Source of the DNA: Butyrivibrio sp. MC2021
GTDB taxonomy: Bacteria > Bacillota > Clostridia > Lachnospirales > Lachnospiraceae
Direction: 5' to 3'
Length of the DNA stretch: 64,000 bases
NCBI RefSeq assembly: GCF_000621605.1
Contig: NZ_JHXX01000011.1
Span: 62,001 to 126,000 of the forward strand
The translations under genes were made by a program, and so were the position numbers. A model generated the notes under the pieces. It saw nothing but the letters and a program-made list of their open reading frames with translations. It did no database searches and was not told where the DNA came from. This document shows, piece by piece, positions 45,567-53,185 of the stretch (positions are counted from its first letter, which is position 1; every line of letters begins with the position of its first letter).

Positions 45567-46953
45567 ACTTTCCACCGTTGATATATTCCTTGTGATTGTA
45601 GTCCTCAGACTTAACCGAAATGCCGTTATAGATAAATCCGCTGATGTTGGCATCCACAGCCTCAAGTCTTCTGATGATGAGCTCCTCACGCTCAAATCTT
45701 GTAACAGACTCTCTGATAACCACAACAAAAGCTGTAGCTACATTAACAACCTCAACACCATCGGCTACAACACCGATTGAAGGAGTATCGATGATGATAT
45801 AGTCATAATCTTCCTTCTTCTCTGCTATCAATTCCTTCCATCTCTCACTGATAAGAAGGTCAGTGGGGTTTGGAGGAAATGCTCCGGTTGTAACAAGGTC
45901 AAGGTTCTCTGCTATATTCTTGTGAATGTTCAGCTCTGTTTTGATGCCGGCAAGATACTCACTAAGTCCGTCTGTGCCTTCGAAACCGAACTCCTCTGCG
46001 ATATTTCCGTTACGAAGATCGGCGTCCACAAGAAGTGTTCTCTTACCCATAAGAGCAAAGCTTCTTGCAACGTTGATGGCATTGGTGGTCTTTCCCTCGT
46101 CGTAGTCGGCGCCGGTGATAGCAAATACAGGACACTTCTCACCTTTTCCCAGGAAAAGAAGGTTGGCTCTGATATCGTTATAGGCCTCTCTCAGAATGAA
46201 GGGGCTCTCCTCTGTAAGGATAACGTCAGGCTCGCCGTTTTCTTTTTTATCTCTGATCTGAGGAACCATTCCAAGGATCGGAATGTTGAACATGTCCTCA
46301 ACCTCATAAATTCTTCTGTAGGTTGTATTCATAAGTCCCTTGTAGATAAAGAACAGGGCTGCTAATCCGCCGCCGCCCACACATCCGATAGCGATCATAA
46401 GAAGAACGCTGGTGGACTGGTATGGTGCTGTGGGAAGTACAGCCTCATCCAGGATCTCGATACCACCTGACTTAACTATGCTGATGATCTTCTCGGGAGC
46501 AAGGGCTCCGATGGTGTTGGCGATGGTCATTGCCGCATAAGGATTGGGATCCTTAACTGTTACCTTGAATACAGCGGTTCCGGAAACAGCGTTGGTTGTA
46601 ATGCTGCTTCTGAGTCTTGTCACAGTGTAGTACATAGGATCCAACTGAGCTTCTTCAATTACAGACTCCAAAAAGCCTGCACTTTTTATGATCTGTGAAT
46701 AACTGTTCAGCAAGCTGCTGGCCTGTGAAATCTCTCCGGTTGAAAGATTGATTCCGTTGTCATTGATATAGTCCGGGTTGGAATATACATAAAGTGAAAT
46801 CTGGGCTGCATATACATCATTCCTGGTCACGAAGGCAAATCCTCCTGCCAGAGCACCGAAGATCAATCCGATCAGGATCATGTATTTCAGCTTGGTTTTA
46901 ATGATCCAAATAAGTTTTTCTAAATGAAAGTTATTAATGATAGTCTTTAACAC
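45538..46953 (-). CDS. Wzz/tyrosine-kinase fusion (chain-length determinant plus CpsD-like ATPase)
   Basis: A 471-aa bacterial tyrosine kinase in the one-chain form. The Wzz part has two membrane helices (about 22-45 and 180-205) around a periplasmic-type loop. The C-terminal P-loop kinase has GADYDEGKTT (the usual PGEGKTT changed to YDEGKTT), TLLVDADLRNG and YIIIDTPS. The tail has only three tyrosines, far fewer than the second kinase at 57953. The GTG start 46953 follows AAAGGTGG. It should control EPS chain length together with the polymerase. Confidence 0.88.
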   Translation of the reverse strand: MLKTIINNFHLEKLIWIIKTKLKYMILIGLIFGALAGGFAFVTRNDVYAAQISLYVYSNPDYINDNGINLSTGEISQASSLLNSYSQIIKSAGFLESVIEEAQLDPMYYTVTRLRSSITTNAVSGTAVFKVTVKDPNPYAAMTIANTIGALAPEKIISIVKSGGIEILDEAVLPTAPYQSTSVLLMIAIGCVGGGGLAALFFIYKGLMNTTYRRIYEVEDMFNIPILGMVPQIRDKKENGEPDVILTEESPFILREAYNDIRANLLFLGKGEKCPVFAITGADYDEGKTTNAINVARSFALMGKRTLLVDADLRNGNIAEEFGFEGTDGLSEYLAGIKTELNIHKNIAENLDLVTTGAFPPNPTDLLISERWKELIAEKKEDYDYIIIDTPSIGVVADGVEVVNVATAFVVVIRESVTRFEREELIIRRLEAVDANISGFIYNGISVKSEDYNHKEYINGGKYGKRSNTRV

Positions 46954-46969
46954 GTCTGTCCACCTTTAA

Positions 46970-47233
46970 TCAGATAAAATCCAATTCCTTTAGTTTTCCT
47001 AAAAATTCTTCTACAGAAGCCTCGCACTCCTGCCTTGAGACATCATACTCAGAGAGAAGCTTGTCCACGATCTCGCCAAAGGTGATCTCCTCCTGGATAA
47101 GATCCCAGATATCATTGCCGCTTCCCTTGATCATAAAGTACTTTCCGGACTCAAAGTCGATCATAACCTTTTCCCCGGATAGATCTGTAACATTAAGATT
47201 CTTTTTAAGTTTAATCTTCTCACTTACGTTCAC
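46970..47233 (-). CDS. PqqD-like RRE protein, candidate lasso B1
   Basis: An 87-aa PqqD-family protein: a beta-hairpin then a winged-helix (VMIDFESGKYFMIKGSGNDIWDLIQ, trimmed: the YFMIKGSGNDIW segment is the family core) and a helical C-terminus EEFLGKLKELDFI. PqqD/RRE proteins bind RiPP leaders and present them to the maturation enzymes. It is the only RRE in the window and lies in the same transcript as the lasso cyclase, 20 kb upstream of it. Start GTG 47233 has GGAGG 8 nt before it. A GTG at 47248 is less likely. Confidence 0.8.
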   Translation of the reverse strand: MNVSEKIKLKKNLNVTDLSGEKVMIDFESGKYFMIKGSGNDIWDLIQEEITFGEIVDKLLSEYDVSRQECEASVEEFLGKLKELDFI

Positions 47234-47253
47234 TGTGTCTTCCTCCACACCAC

Positions 47254-48657
47254 TTAATATGCGCCCTTTCTTCTGAGCAAAACTCCCACGGTCTTAAACA
47301 GGATCTCTATGTCGGACCAGATAGTCCAATTGTCGATGTACTTAAGATCCAGCTCGACCACCTCGTCGAAACTCTTGATGTCATTTCTGCCGCTTATCTG
47401 CCATAGTCCGGTGATTCCCGGTTTTATGCTGATTCGTCTCCACTGGCTTCTCTTGTATCCGGAAACCTCTTTGGTTGTAGGGGGCCTTGTCCCCACAAGG
47501 CTCATCTCTCCACGTATGACATTAAACAGCTGTGGCAGCTCATCAATACTGGTTCTTCTGATGAACTTGCCGACCCTTGTAACCCTCGGGTCATCCTTTA
47601 TCTTAAACATGAAGCCGTCCATCTCATTCTGATCTTCGAGTTCATGTCTGCGATCTTCTGCATCCACACACATACTTCGGAATTTATAAATATCAAATAT
47701 TCTGCCGTTCTGTCCCACTCTCTTTTGCTTGAAAAACGCAGGTCCCGGAGAATCCAGCTTAATGGCTATACAGGTTATTAGCATAAGGGGCGACAGGACG
47801 ATGGCAACCACCACGCTGACAACAAGATCCAATGCCCTTTTCAGCACCTGTTCATAGCTGTTAAGAGCTATGGTGTGATAGGTTATCACCGGATAGGTCC
47901 CCACGGAACTTACAAAGCTGTCTGACCTGTTCATTCTTCTGGAGTAGGCCACATCCATAACAACCTTGACCGTAACACCCATCTCAAGGCAAAGATCGAT
48001 CTGATCCCTGATACGATCGATGGAATCATCGCTGTGAAGAATATAGAAGACCTGATCGATCTCATACTTTCTGATGATATCCTCAAGGTTGTCCAAGGTT
48101 CCCAGGACATTGAATATCCTGTTCTTTGGCATATCTCCCTCGATGATGTATCCGATCTCTTCCACCTTCACGCTGGTCTTATTCAAAAAGTAGTTGAATT
48201 TTTCGTACTCATCAAAGTTTCCCACGAACGCAACTCTCGGTGCTCTGTAGGTGGTCAGTGTCATCTGCAGGAATCTGCTGACAACCATGTTCACACAAAT
48301 GGCCACATAAGACAGCACCAAAAACAGCAAGTGGAACTCCCTTATACTCTGATTGGGATTGTAGACATACATGATTGATGTGGTCACAGCCGCAGCCAAT
48401 AACCACGATTTAGATAAGATACGCCAGAACCTGTCCATGTAAAAAAACAACGTGACATTGTAAATTCTGGCTTCCTTATTGGATAAAATATATACGACTC
48501 CGAAAATGACAATCAGTGCGAAGCATTTCGGAAAAGTCTCTTTTAATATAATGCCGTCAAAAATTACACGCTCTATCAAAAAGATGATGAACAGAACAAA
48601 GGCATCTATCACCATCTGTATTATGTTTGTATTTGCTCCTCTGTTACTCCTGTTCAT
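47254..48657 (-). CDS. EPS priming transferase (polyprenyl glycosylphosphotransferase)
   Basis: A 467-aa enzyme that links the first sugar-phosphate to undecaprenyl phosphate. It has four N-terminal membrane helices, a CoA_binding-like central domain (VAFVGNFDEYEKF), a fifth helix (VSVVVAIVLSPLMLITC) and the catalytic domain with FFKQKRVGQNGRIF, YKFRSMCVDAE and SIDELPQLFNVIRGEMSLVGTRPP. It follows the Alg13/Alg14-like pair and is the first committed step of the EPS operon. The sugar is not predictable. Confidence 0.93.
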   Translation of the reverse strand: MNRSNRGANTNIIQMVIDAFVLFIIFLIERVIFDGIILKETFPKCFALIVIFGVVYILSNKEARIYNVTLFFYMDRFWRILSKSWLLAAAVTTSIMYVYNPNQSIREFHLLFLVLSYVAICVNMVVSRFLQMTLTTYRAPRVAFVGNFDEYEKFNYFLNKTSVKVEEIGYIIEGDMPKNRIFNVLGTLDNLEDIIRKYEIDQVFYILHSDDSIDRIRDQIDLCLEMGVTVKVVMDVAYSRRMNRSDSFVSSVGTYPVITYHTIALNSYEQVLKRALDLVVSVVVAIVLSPLMLITCIAIKLDSPGPAFFKQKRVGQNGRIFDIYKFRSMCVDAEDRRHELEDQNEMDGFMFKIKDDPRVTRVGKFIRRTSIDELPQLFNVIRGEMSLVGTRPPTTKEVSGYKRSQWRRISIKPGITGLWQISGRNDIKSFDEVVELDLKYIDNWTIWSDIEILFKTVGVLLRRKGAY

Positions 48658-48685
48658 CCCAATAAAACCCTACCCATAAATCAGT

Positions 48686-49162
48686 TCAATCGAAAATATC
48701 GATGAACTTCATTATCGTCTCCTCAATATTTCCCCCCTTAAGTTCATACGGCTTAAAGTCATAGCTTCTTGCTTTTTCGATATAGTCCCCAAGTTCCGAA
48801 ACGTCCTGACAGCAAAGGACAAGCCCCTTAGATGAGAATGCATCCGCAATCTGACACTGATGGTCATCCACATGTTCCCCATATTTGTTGGCTCTCGGAA
48901 CCACTACCACCGGTTTCCCCTTACTTAATCCGCTGATGATAGTTCCAACGCCTGCATGTGTGACCAGCACGCTGCACTCGGAAATTTTCTGATTGTACGC
49001 ATTAACATCAATAAAATCCTTGTGTTCGCAGTTTTTTGGCTGATATGTTGAGCTTCCGGTCTGAATGAAAAAGTCCTCGCCAAAGTCCGGCGCAATTTCG
49101 TCAACAGCTTTAACCAGCCTGTTCATCTGAAATTTTTGCGTACCCAATGTGACGAAAATCAA
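48686..49162 (-). CDS. Alg13-like (PssE/EpsF type) glycosyltransferase subunit
   Basis: A 158-aa catalytic half of a split GT1/GT28 enzyme: IFVTLGTQKFQMNRLVKAV, then the donor-site VTHAGVGTIISGLSKGKPVVVVP. It works with the membrane half encoded just upstream (Cps14F/G-like pairs add the second sugar, often galactose). The start is taken as TTG 49162, because GGGAGG lies 8 nt before it. An in-frame ATG at 49177 would put that ribosome binding site inside the gene. Confidence 0.87.
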   Translation of the reverse strand: MIFVTLGTQKFQMNRLVKAVDEIAPDFGEDFFIQTGSSTYQPKNCEHKDFIDVNAYNQKISECSVLVTHAGVGTIISGLSKGKPVVVVPRANKYGEHVDDHQCQIADAFSSKGLVLCCQDVSELGDYIEKARSYDFKPYELKGGNIEETIMKFIDIFD

Positions 49163-49209
49163 AAAAATTCCTCCCATCTATACCGCAACATCCTGTCACG
49201 GCTAGTTTT

Positions 49210-49680
49210 CTAAAAAATCCCACCGCCCAGCATGGATTTAGGATACTGTGTAAGCATATCCTCCCACTGAACCATGAAAAGATCTGACATATTGTAGACA
49301 AGTTTGCCTGTCATAGATGGCTCGTTGACCCTTGCAAAGGACTCAACATACACCACTTTGATTCCCAAAAGCTTTCCTACAACACAGAAAGGATAAGCAA
49401 TCAGAGCGCCTGTCGTGATAATAAAATCGGGTTTTTCTTTAAGAAGAATATTAAGCGTTCTAAAGAACAGCCAAATGAATTTGGGCGGGAAAGTGATCTG
49501 TCTGCGGTTCATCTGAGGCAGATAATACCTCTTATCAGCGCAGAAGTTCTTGATCTCAAAATCACTCTTTTCAGTGACGAGAAATGAATCGTATTTACCT
49601 TCTATCCCCTTGAGCCTTGAGATTTCCTCCAGATGTCCCCCTGAAGATGCTACAAATGCAACTTTTTTATTCTTCCCCAT
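49210..49680 (-). CDS. Alg14-like (PssD type) glycosyltransferase membrane subunit
   Basis: A 156-aa protein with the Alg14 start KVAFVASSGGHLEEISRL and the central IKVVYVESFARVNEPS. It anchors the Alg13-like partner to the membrane and helps bind the acceptor. The ATG at 49680 is chosen over 49707 because AAAGGGGAAA lies just upstream and the extra residues are low-complexity. It is the first gene of the 22-kb EPS operon. The 170 bp before it hold two 8-bp palindromes but no clear promoter consensus. Confidence 0.87.
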   Translation of the reverse strand: MGKNKKVAFVASSGGHLEEISRLKGIEGKYDSFLVTEKSDFEIKNFCADKRYYLPQMNRRQITFPPKFIWLFFRTLNILLKEKPDFIITTGALIAYPFCVVGKLLGIKVVYVESFARVNEPSMTGKLVYNMSDLFMVQWEDMLTQYPKSMLGGGIF

Positions 49681-49709
49681 ATTATATTTCCCCTTTTTCC
49701 CCAACAAAT

Positions 49710-49739
49710 TAGTAAATCACTAACATAAATAATTTACTA
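49710..49739. promoter_or_regulatory. Palindrome upstream of the EPS operon, copy 1
   Basis: TAGTAAAT (49710-49717) and ATTTACTA (49732-49739) form an exact 8-bp inverted repeat with centres about 22 bp apart, two helical turns. It lies about 30 bp before the first EPS gene and is a candidate operator. Confidence 0.4.
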
Positions 49740-49752
49740 TCCTGCTAATCAT

Positions 49753-49778
49753 AAAATCTATCATATTTGTTAGATTTT
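49753..49778. promoter_or_regulatory. Palindrome upstream of the EPS operon, copy 2
   Basis: AAAATCTA (49753-49760) and TAGATTTT (49771-49778) form an exact 8-bp inverted repeat with a 10-bp gap. On the plus strand it ends in TTTTTT and could also act as a weak terminator. Confidence 0.35.
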
Positions 49779-49851
49779 TTGAAGAGCCCCCAAAAAGTTT
49801 TTAAATTCAAACAATTTTCCTCATTTTTTTCGATTGTTACGACAATAGTAA

Positions 49852-49887
49852 AAAGTGGTCCGAAACCGCAGGGTTACGGACCACTTT
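49852..49887 (-). terminator. Terminator of dapL
   Basis: A perfect 11-bp stem AAAGTGGTCCG/CGGACCACTTT with a 14-nt loop, then TTTACT on the minus strand, 13 bp after the dapL stop. Confidence 0.88.
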
Positions 49888-49899
49888 GTTAAGATTGAT

Positions 49900-51126
49900 T
49901 TAAAGATTTTTAATTCTGTTAAGAGCTTCTACGCTATTTTCATAACTGCCAAAAGCAGTAAGTCTGAAATAATGTTCTCCGCTGGGTCCAAAACCTGATC
50001 CCGGTGTTCCGACCAACCCGGCATTTTCAAGAAGATAATCAAAGAACTCCCAACTGGTCATGCCATCCTTTGTCTTAAGCCACACGTAAGGGGAATTGAC
50101 TCCGCCGTATACTGTGTAGCCCGCATCCTTGAGCCCGTTAAGGATAAAGGAAGCATTCTTCATGTAGCCCGCAACCATCTGTTTTATCTGAGCCTTACCC
50201 TCAGGAGTATAGCAGGCCTCTCCGGCTCTCTGTACAATGTAGGGAGCGCCGTTATATTTGGTGCCGTGTCTTCTTGCCCAGAGGCTGTGCATCTGAACCT
50301 CGCTGCCGTTATATTTTACCTTCAGGTCATGAGGTATAACTGTGGCAGCAAGACGAAGTCCGGTAAAGCCCGCATTCTTGGAGAAGGAACGAAGCTCTAT
50401 GGCGCAGGTTCTTGCGCCTTCACATTCAAAGATGGAATGAGGAACATTTTCCTCTGAAATATATGCCTCATAGGCGGCGTCGAAAATTATTACAGAGCCA
50501 TTCTTATTGGCATAGTCAACCCAAACCTGAAGCTGATCCTTTGTGATGGCAGTTCCGGTGGGGTTATTTGGAAAGCACAGATAAATGATATCCGGCACTT
50601 CCTTGGGAAGCTCCGGCGAAAAGCCGTTCTCCTCGGTGCTGGGCATATAGATCACATTGCTCCACATGCCGGTCTGGGCATCATAATCTCCGCATCTTCC
50701 TGACATTACATTGGAATCCACATATACAGGATATACAGGGTCACAGACAGCGATCTTGGAGTCTTTTGCAAAGATCTCCTGAATGTTGCCAGAATCGGAC
50801 TTGGCACCGTCTGAGATAAAGATCTCATCATCAGCTATATCGCAGCCTCTGCTTCTGAAGTCGTTCTCCGCCATGGCATGACGCAGGAACTCATATCCAA
50901 GATCCGGTGCATAGCCTCTGAAGGTGGCGGGATCTGCCTGCTCGTCAACGGCCTTATGAAGAGCCTCGATCACCGCAGGGGGAAGGGGCTGAGTTACATC
51001 ACCGATTCCAAGTCTTATGATATTCTTCTCGGGATGGGCAGCCTGGTATGCGTTTACTTTTTTGCCGATGGTGCTGAAAAGATAGCTTCCCGGCAGCTTC
51101 AGATAATCATCATTTGGTCTGAACAT
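49900..51126 (-). CDS. dapL: LL-diaminopimelate aminotransferase
   Basis: Converts tetrahydrodipicolinate directly to LL-diaminopimelate with glutamate, bypassing the succinyl or acetyl routes to lysine and peptidoglycan. At 408 aa it has the DapL length. It shows LGIGDVTQPLPPAV, GYAPDLGYEFLRHA, FPNNPTGTA and the PLP-lysine motif SFSKNAGFTGLRLA. It is divergent from dapF, which makes the next step. An AAAAGGAG site precedes ATG 51126. The 120-nt leader contains a terminator-like hairpin, suggesting attenuation. Confidence 0.95.
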   Translation of the reverse strand: MFRPNDDYLKLPGSYLFSTIGKKVNAYQAAHPEKNIIRLGIGDVTQPLPPAVIEALHKAVDEQADPATFRGYAPDLGYEFLRHAMAENDFRSRGCDIADDEIFISDGAKSDSGNIQEIFAKDSKIAVCDPVYPVYVDSNVMSGRCGDYDAQTGMWSNVIYMPSTEENGFSPELPKEVPDIIYLCFPNNPTGTAITKDQLQVWVDYANKNGSVIIFDAAYEAYISEENVPHSIFECEGARTCAIELRSFSKNAGFTGLRLAATVIPHDLKVKYNGSEVQMHSLWARRHGTKYNGAPYIVQRAGEACYTPEGKAQIKQMVAGYMKNASFILNGLKDAGYTVYGGVNSPYVWLKTKDGMTSWEFFDYLLENAGLVGTPGSGFGPSGEHYFRLTAFGSYENSVEALNRIKNL

Positions 51127-51161
51127 AATTAACTCCTTTTCTGTTTGATTTAAGAATATTG

Positions 51162-51223
51162 AAAAAAAGGGACGTCAATAAGCTGCCACGGAATCCATCT
51201 GTCCGAAGCAGTTTTTGACGTCC
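51162..51223 (-). promoter_or_regulatory. Terminator-like hairpin in the dapL leader (candidate attenuator)
   Basis: An exact 9-bp stem GGACGTCAA (51170-51178)/TTGACGTCC (51215-51223) continues inward through AGCTGC/GCAG with one or two bulges. It is followed on the minus strand by CTTTTTTTC (51162-51168). It lies 36 bp before the dapL start and after the predicted promoter, so it would stop dapL transcripts unless an antiterminator forms. I recognise no lysine riboswitch core. Confidence 0.6.
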
Positions 51224-51251
51224 ACCCCATTGTGAACATATTCTGGAAAAG

Positions 51252-51280
51252 ATTTTACACTACATCTGTATAATTGTATA
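51252..51280 (-). promoter_or_regulatory. Putative dapL promoter
   Basis: On the minus strand, TATACA (51275-51280) and extended -10 TGTAAAAT with core TAAAAT (51252-51257) are 17 bp apart. The predicted start near 51245 is upstream of the leader hairpin. Confidence 0.5.
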
Positions 51281-51288
51281 CATTTTTA

Positions 51289-51318
51289 TTGTGAATAATT
51301 CTTAAACTGTGCTAATAT
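51289..51318 (+). promoter_or_regulatory. Putative dapF promoter
   Basis: TTGTGA (51289-51294), an 18-bp spacer and an extended -10 TGCTAATAT (core 51313-51318). The start would be near 51325, with a GGAGGTG ribosome binding site at 51343-51349. Confidence 0.5.
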
Positions 51319-51354
51319 GATTCTAAACTAAGAGCAGAGAGCGGAGGTGCGCCT

Positions 51355-52251
51355 ATGAAGATAAGTTTTACCAAGATGCAGGGTTGTGGAAATGATTATG
51401 TTTATATAGACGGTGGAAAAGAAATTATTCCTCAGGAAAAGAAGTCTGAGCTGGCGGTGAAGGTTTCCGACAGACATTTTGGAATCGGATCCGATGGACT
51501 TATCTTTATAAATCCAGTGGAGGACCCGGATATAGATTTTGAGATGGAGATGTATAACGCGGACGGCTCCAGATCCGAGATGTGCGGAAACGGTATCCGC
51601 TGCGTAGCCAAGTTTGTATATGACAAGGGACTTACCGATAAGAAGAAGCTCACCATCGTAAGCGCCGGCAAGAAAAAGTACATCGACCTGACAGTGGGGG
51701 CAGATAATCTTGTGGAGTCAGTTAAGGTTGATATGGGTGCTCCGATTTTGGAAGCAACTGAGGTTCCGGTGGCTGTGCCCGGTGAGTGCATAACCGCATC
51801 TTCCGAGTATGGCAATCATGTAATCGATGCTCCCATCGAGGCAGCGGGAAAAACATGGCATATGACATGCGTGTCAATGGGAAACCCTCATGCGGTTGTA
51901 TTTCTTCCTGATGATATGGACCTTGCTACTTTTGATATAGAACACTACGGTCCTATGTTTGAGAATCATGAGTATTTCCCGAGACGAATCAATACAGAGT
52001 TCGTCAAGGTGGATGATAAGAATAATGTTCACATGCGAGTATGGGAAAGAGGCACCGGCGAGACCCTGGCCTGCGGCACAGGCTGCTGCGCCACCACCGT
52101 GGCCTGCATTCTGAACAAGCATACCGATTCAAAGGTTACCGTCCATGTCCTTGGGGGCGATATCACCTGCAGCTGGGACGGTGGCAAGAAGTCACCTGTT
52201 ATTATGGAAGGACCGGCTACTACAGTGTTTGAAGGAACGATTGAAGTATAA
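51355..52251 (+). CDS. dapF: Diaminopimelate epimerase
   Basis: Converts LL- to meso-diaminopimelate, the lysine and cross-link precursor. The two catalytic cysteines are in EMCGNGIRC (about residue 75) and LACGTGCCATT (about residue 241). MQGCGNDYVYID starts the protein and MGNPHAVVF lies between the two halves. At 298 aa it is slightly longer than the usual 275-280, with extra residues near 125-150. It is divergent from dapL, so both genes of the short pathway share one control region. Confidence 0.95.
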   Translation: MKISFTKMQGCGNDYVYIDGGKEIIPQEKKSELAVKVSDRHFGIGSDGLIFINPVEDPDIDFEMEMYNADGSRSEMCGNGIRCVAKFVYDKGLTDKKKLTIVSAGKKKYIDLTVGADNLVESVKVDMGAPILEATEVPVAVPGECITASSEYGNHVIDAPIEAAGKTWHMTCVSMGNPHAVVFLPDDMDLATFDIEHYGPMFENHEYFPRRINTEFVKVDDKNNVHMRVWERGTGETLACGTGCCATTVACILNKHTDSKVTVHVLGGDITCSWDGGKKSPVIMEGPATTVFEGTIEV

Positions 52252-52262
52252 GTGAAACGGAG

Positions 52263-52313
52263 AAATGGACCTGGGGGACGGGGGTATTTCCACCCCGTCC
52301 CCTAGGTCCATTT
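52263..52313. terminator. Long G/C-rich hairpin between dapF and the methyltransferase gene
   Basis: A 21-bp stem with one wobble pair (AAATGGACCTGGGGGACGGGG and its complement) and a 9-nt loop sits between convergent genes. The near-perfect symmetry and ends in AAAT/ATTT suit a bidirectional terminator, but there is no long T-run. Such GGACCT-GGGGACGG hairpins look like dispersed elements. Confidence 0.55.
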
Positions 52314-52327
52314 CCACGTCCTAAAGA

Positions 52328-53167
52328 CTATTTGCCGCACTCTCTTGCGACAATATATATTCTCTCACTGTCTTCGTCGGGCTCGCCCTGGCTGTCCGCA
52401 TCAATGGCTGTCACAAACTCAAGGCCTGCGGCTTCAACAAAGCCCTTCATCTCCTCCAGAGTGTAACCCCTCTGGTAGTGAGTCTCGTTAAATCTCTTGA
52501 AGATTTCTTCCTTTTCATCAGTTCTCACGAATATGGTCAGGTCATATTCATTCACATGCTCTTCTTCGTGATAATAGTTTTCCCAGATAAAGCTGCAATC
52601 CTCGCGGTTCTCTGCAATTGTGGTATCACCGATGACATCCCTGTACTTGTGAAGGGTGTTGAAATCGAAGATAAATATGCCCTTGGGGAAAAGAAAATTG
52701 TTAACCAGCTTAAAGGTCTCGATGATTTCGTCATCCTCAAGAACATAATTGACACTGTCGCAGACACTGACAATGGTGCCGGCGGTGCAGTACAGATCAA
52801 GCTCTCTCATGTCCTGCTCCAGGTACATGATGTTAAGGCCCTTCTCCATGGCCTTGTTCCTTGCTATGTTCAGCATGTCCGCGGAGATATCGGTACCCAT
52901 GATGTCGTAGCCCTTTTTAGCCAGAACCTCAGTAAAACTGCCGGTTCCACAACCCAGCTCCACCACCAGATTGCGCTCCTGCTCCAGAGCCTTCTCGGTG
53001 TCTTCTTCCTCTTCTGAGATATCCTCAGGGGCTGCGTTTTCATCTGTATAGGGCCTGCTCACACCGTATTTTCCGATAAGTCCCGCAACAAAATCACCCC
53101 ATACATCGTATGGGGTTTCATCCATGAAAGTATCATATACACTTGCAAACTCGCTGTATGCTTCCAT
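52328..53167 (-). CDS. SAM-dependent class I methyltransferase
   Basis: A 279-aa enzyme. MEAYSEFASVYDTFMDETPYD at the start (shown in part: the YDTFMDETPY segment) is typical of the family. An acidic insert (EEEEDTEKALEQ) precedes the SAM loop VVELGCGTGSFTEVLA (about residue 72). Motif II is MGTDISADML and the VCDSVNYVLED region follows. The substrate is unknown. It lies 18 bp downstream of the small export-protein gene. Confidence 0.88.
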   Translation of the reverse strand: MEAYSEFASVYDTFMDETPYDVWGDFVAGLIGKYGVSRPYTDENAAPEDISEEEEDTEKALEQERNLVVELGCGTGSFTEVLAKKGYDIMGTDISADMLNIARNKAMEKGLNIMYLEQDMRELDLYCTAGTIVSVCDSVNYVLEDDEIIETFKLVNNFLFPKGIFIFDFNTLHKYRDVIGDTTIAENREDCSFIWENYYHEEEHVNEYDLTIFVRTDEKEEIFKRFNETHYQRGYTLEEMKGFVEAAGLEFVTAIDADSQGEPDEDSERIYIVARECGK

Positions 53168-53185
53168 TATTAATCCTCTAAGGCA

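Noticed and set aside
45567-45728. N-terminal extension of the GT2 gene at 44568
   Set aside because: The added 54 residues lie in the Wzz/kinase gene, have no GT2 features, and a good start with MVSVVIPVYN exists at 45566.
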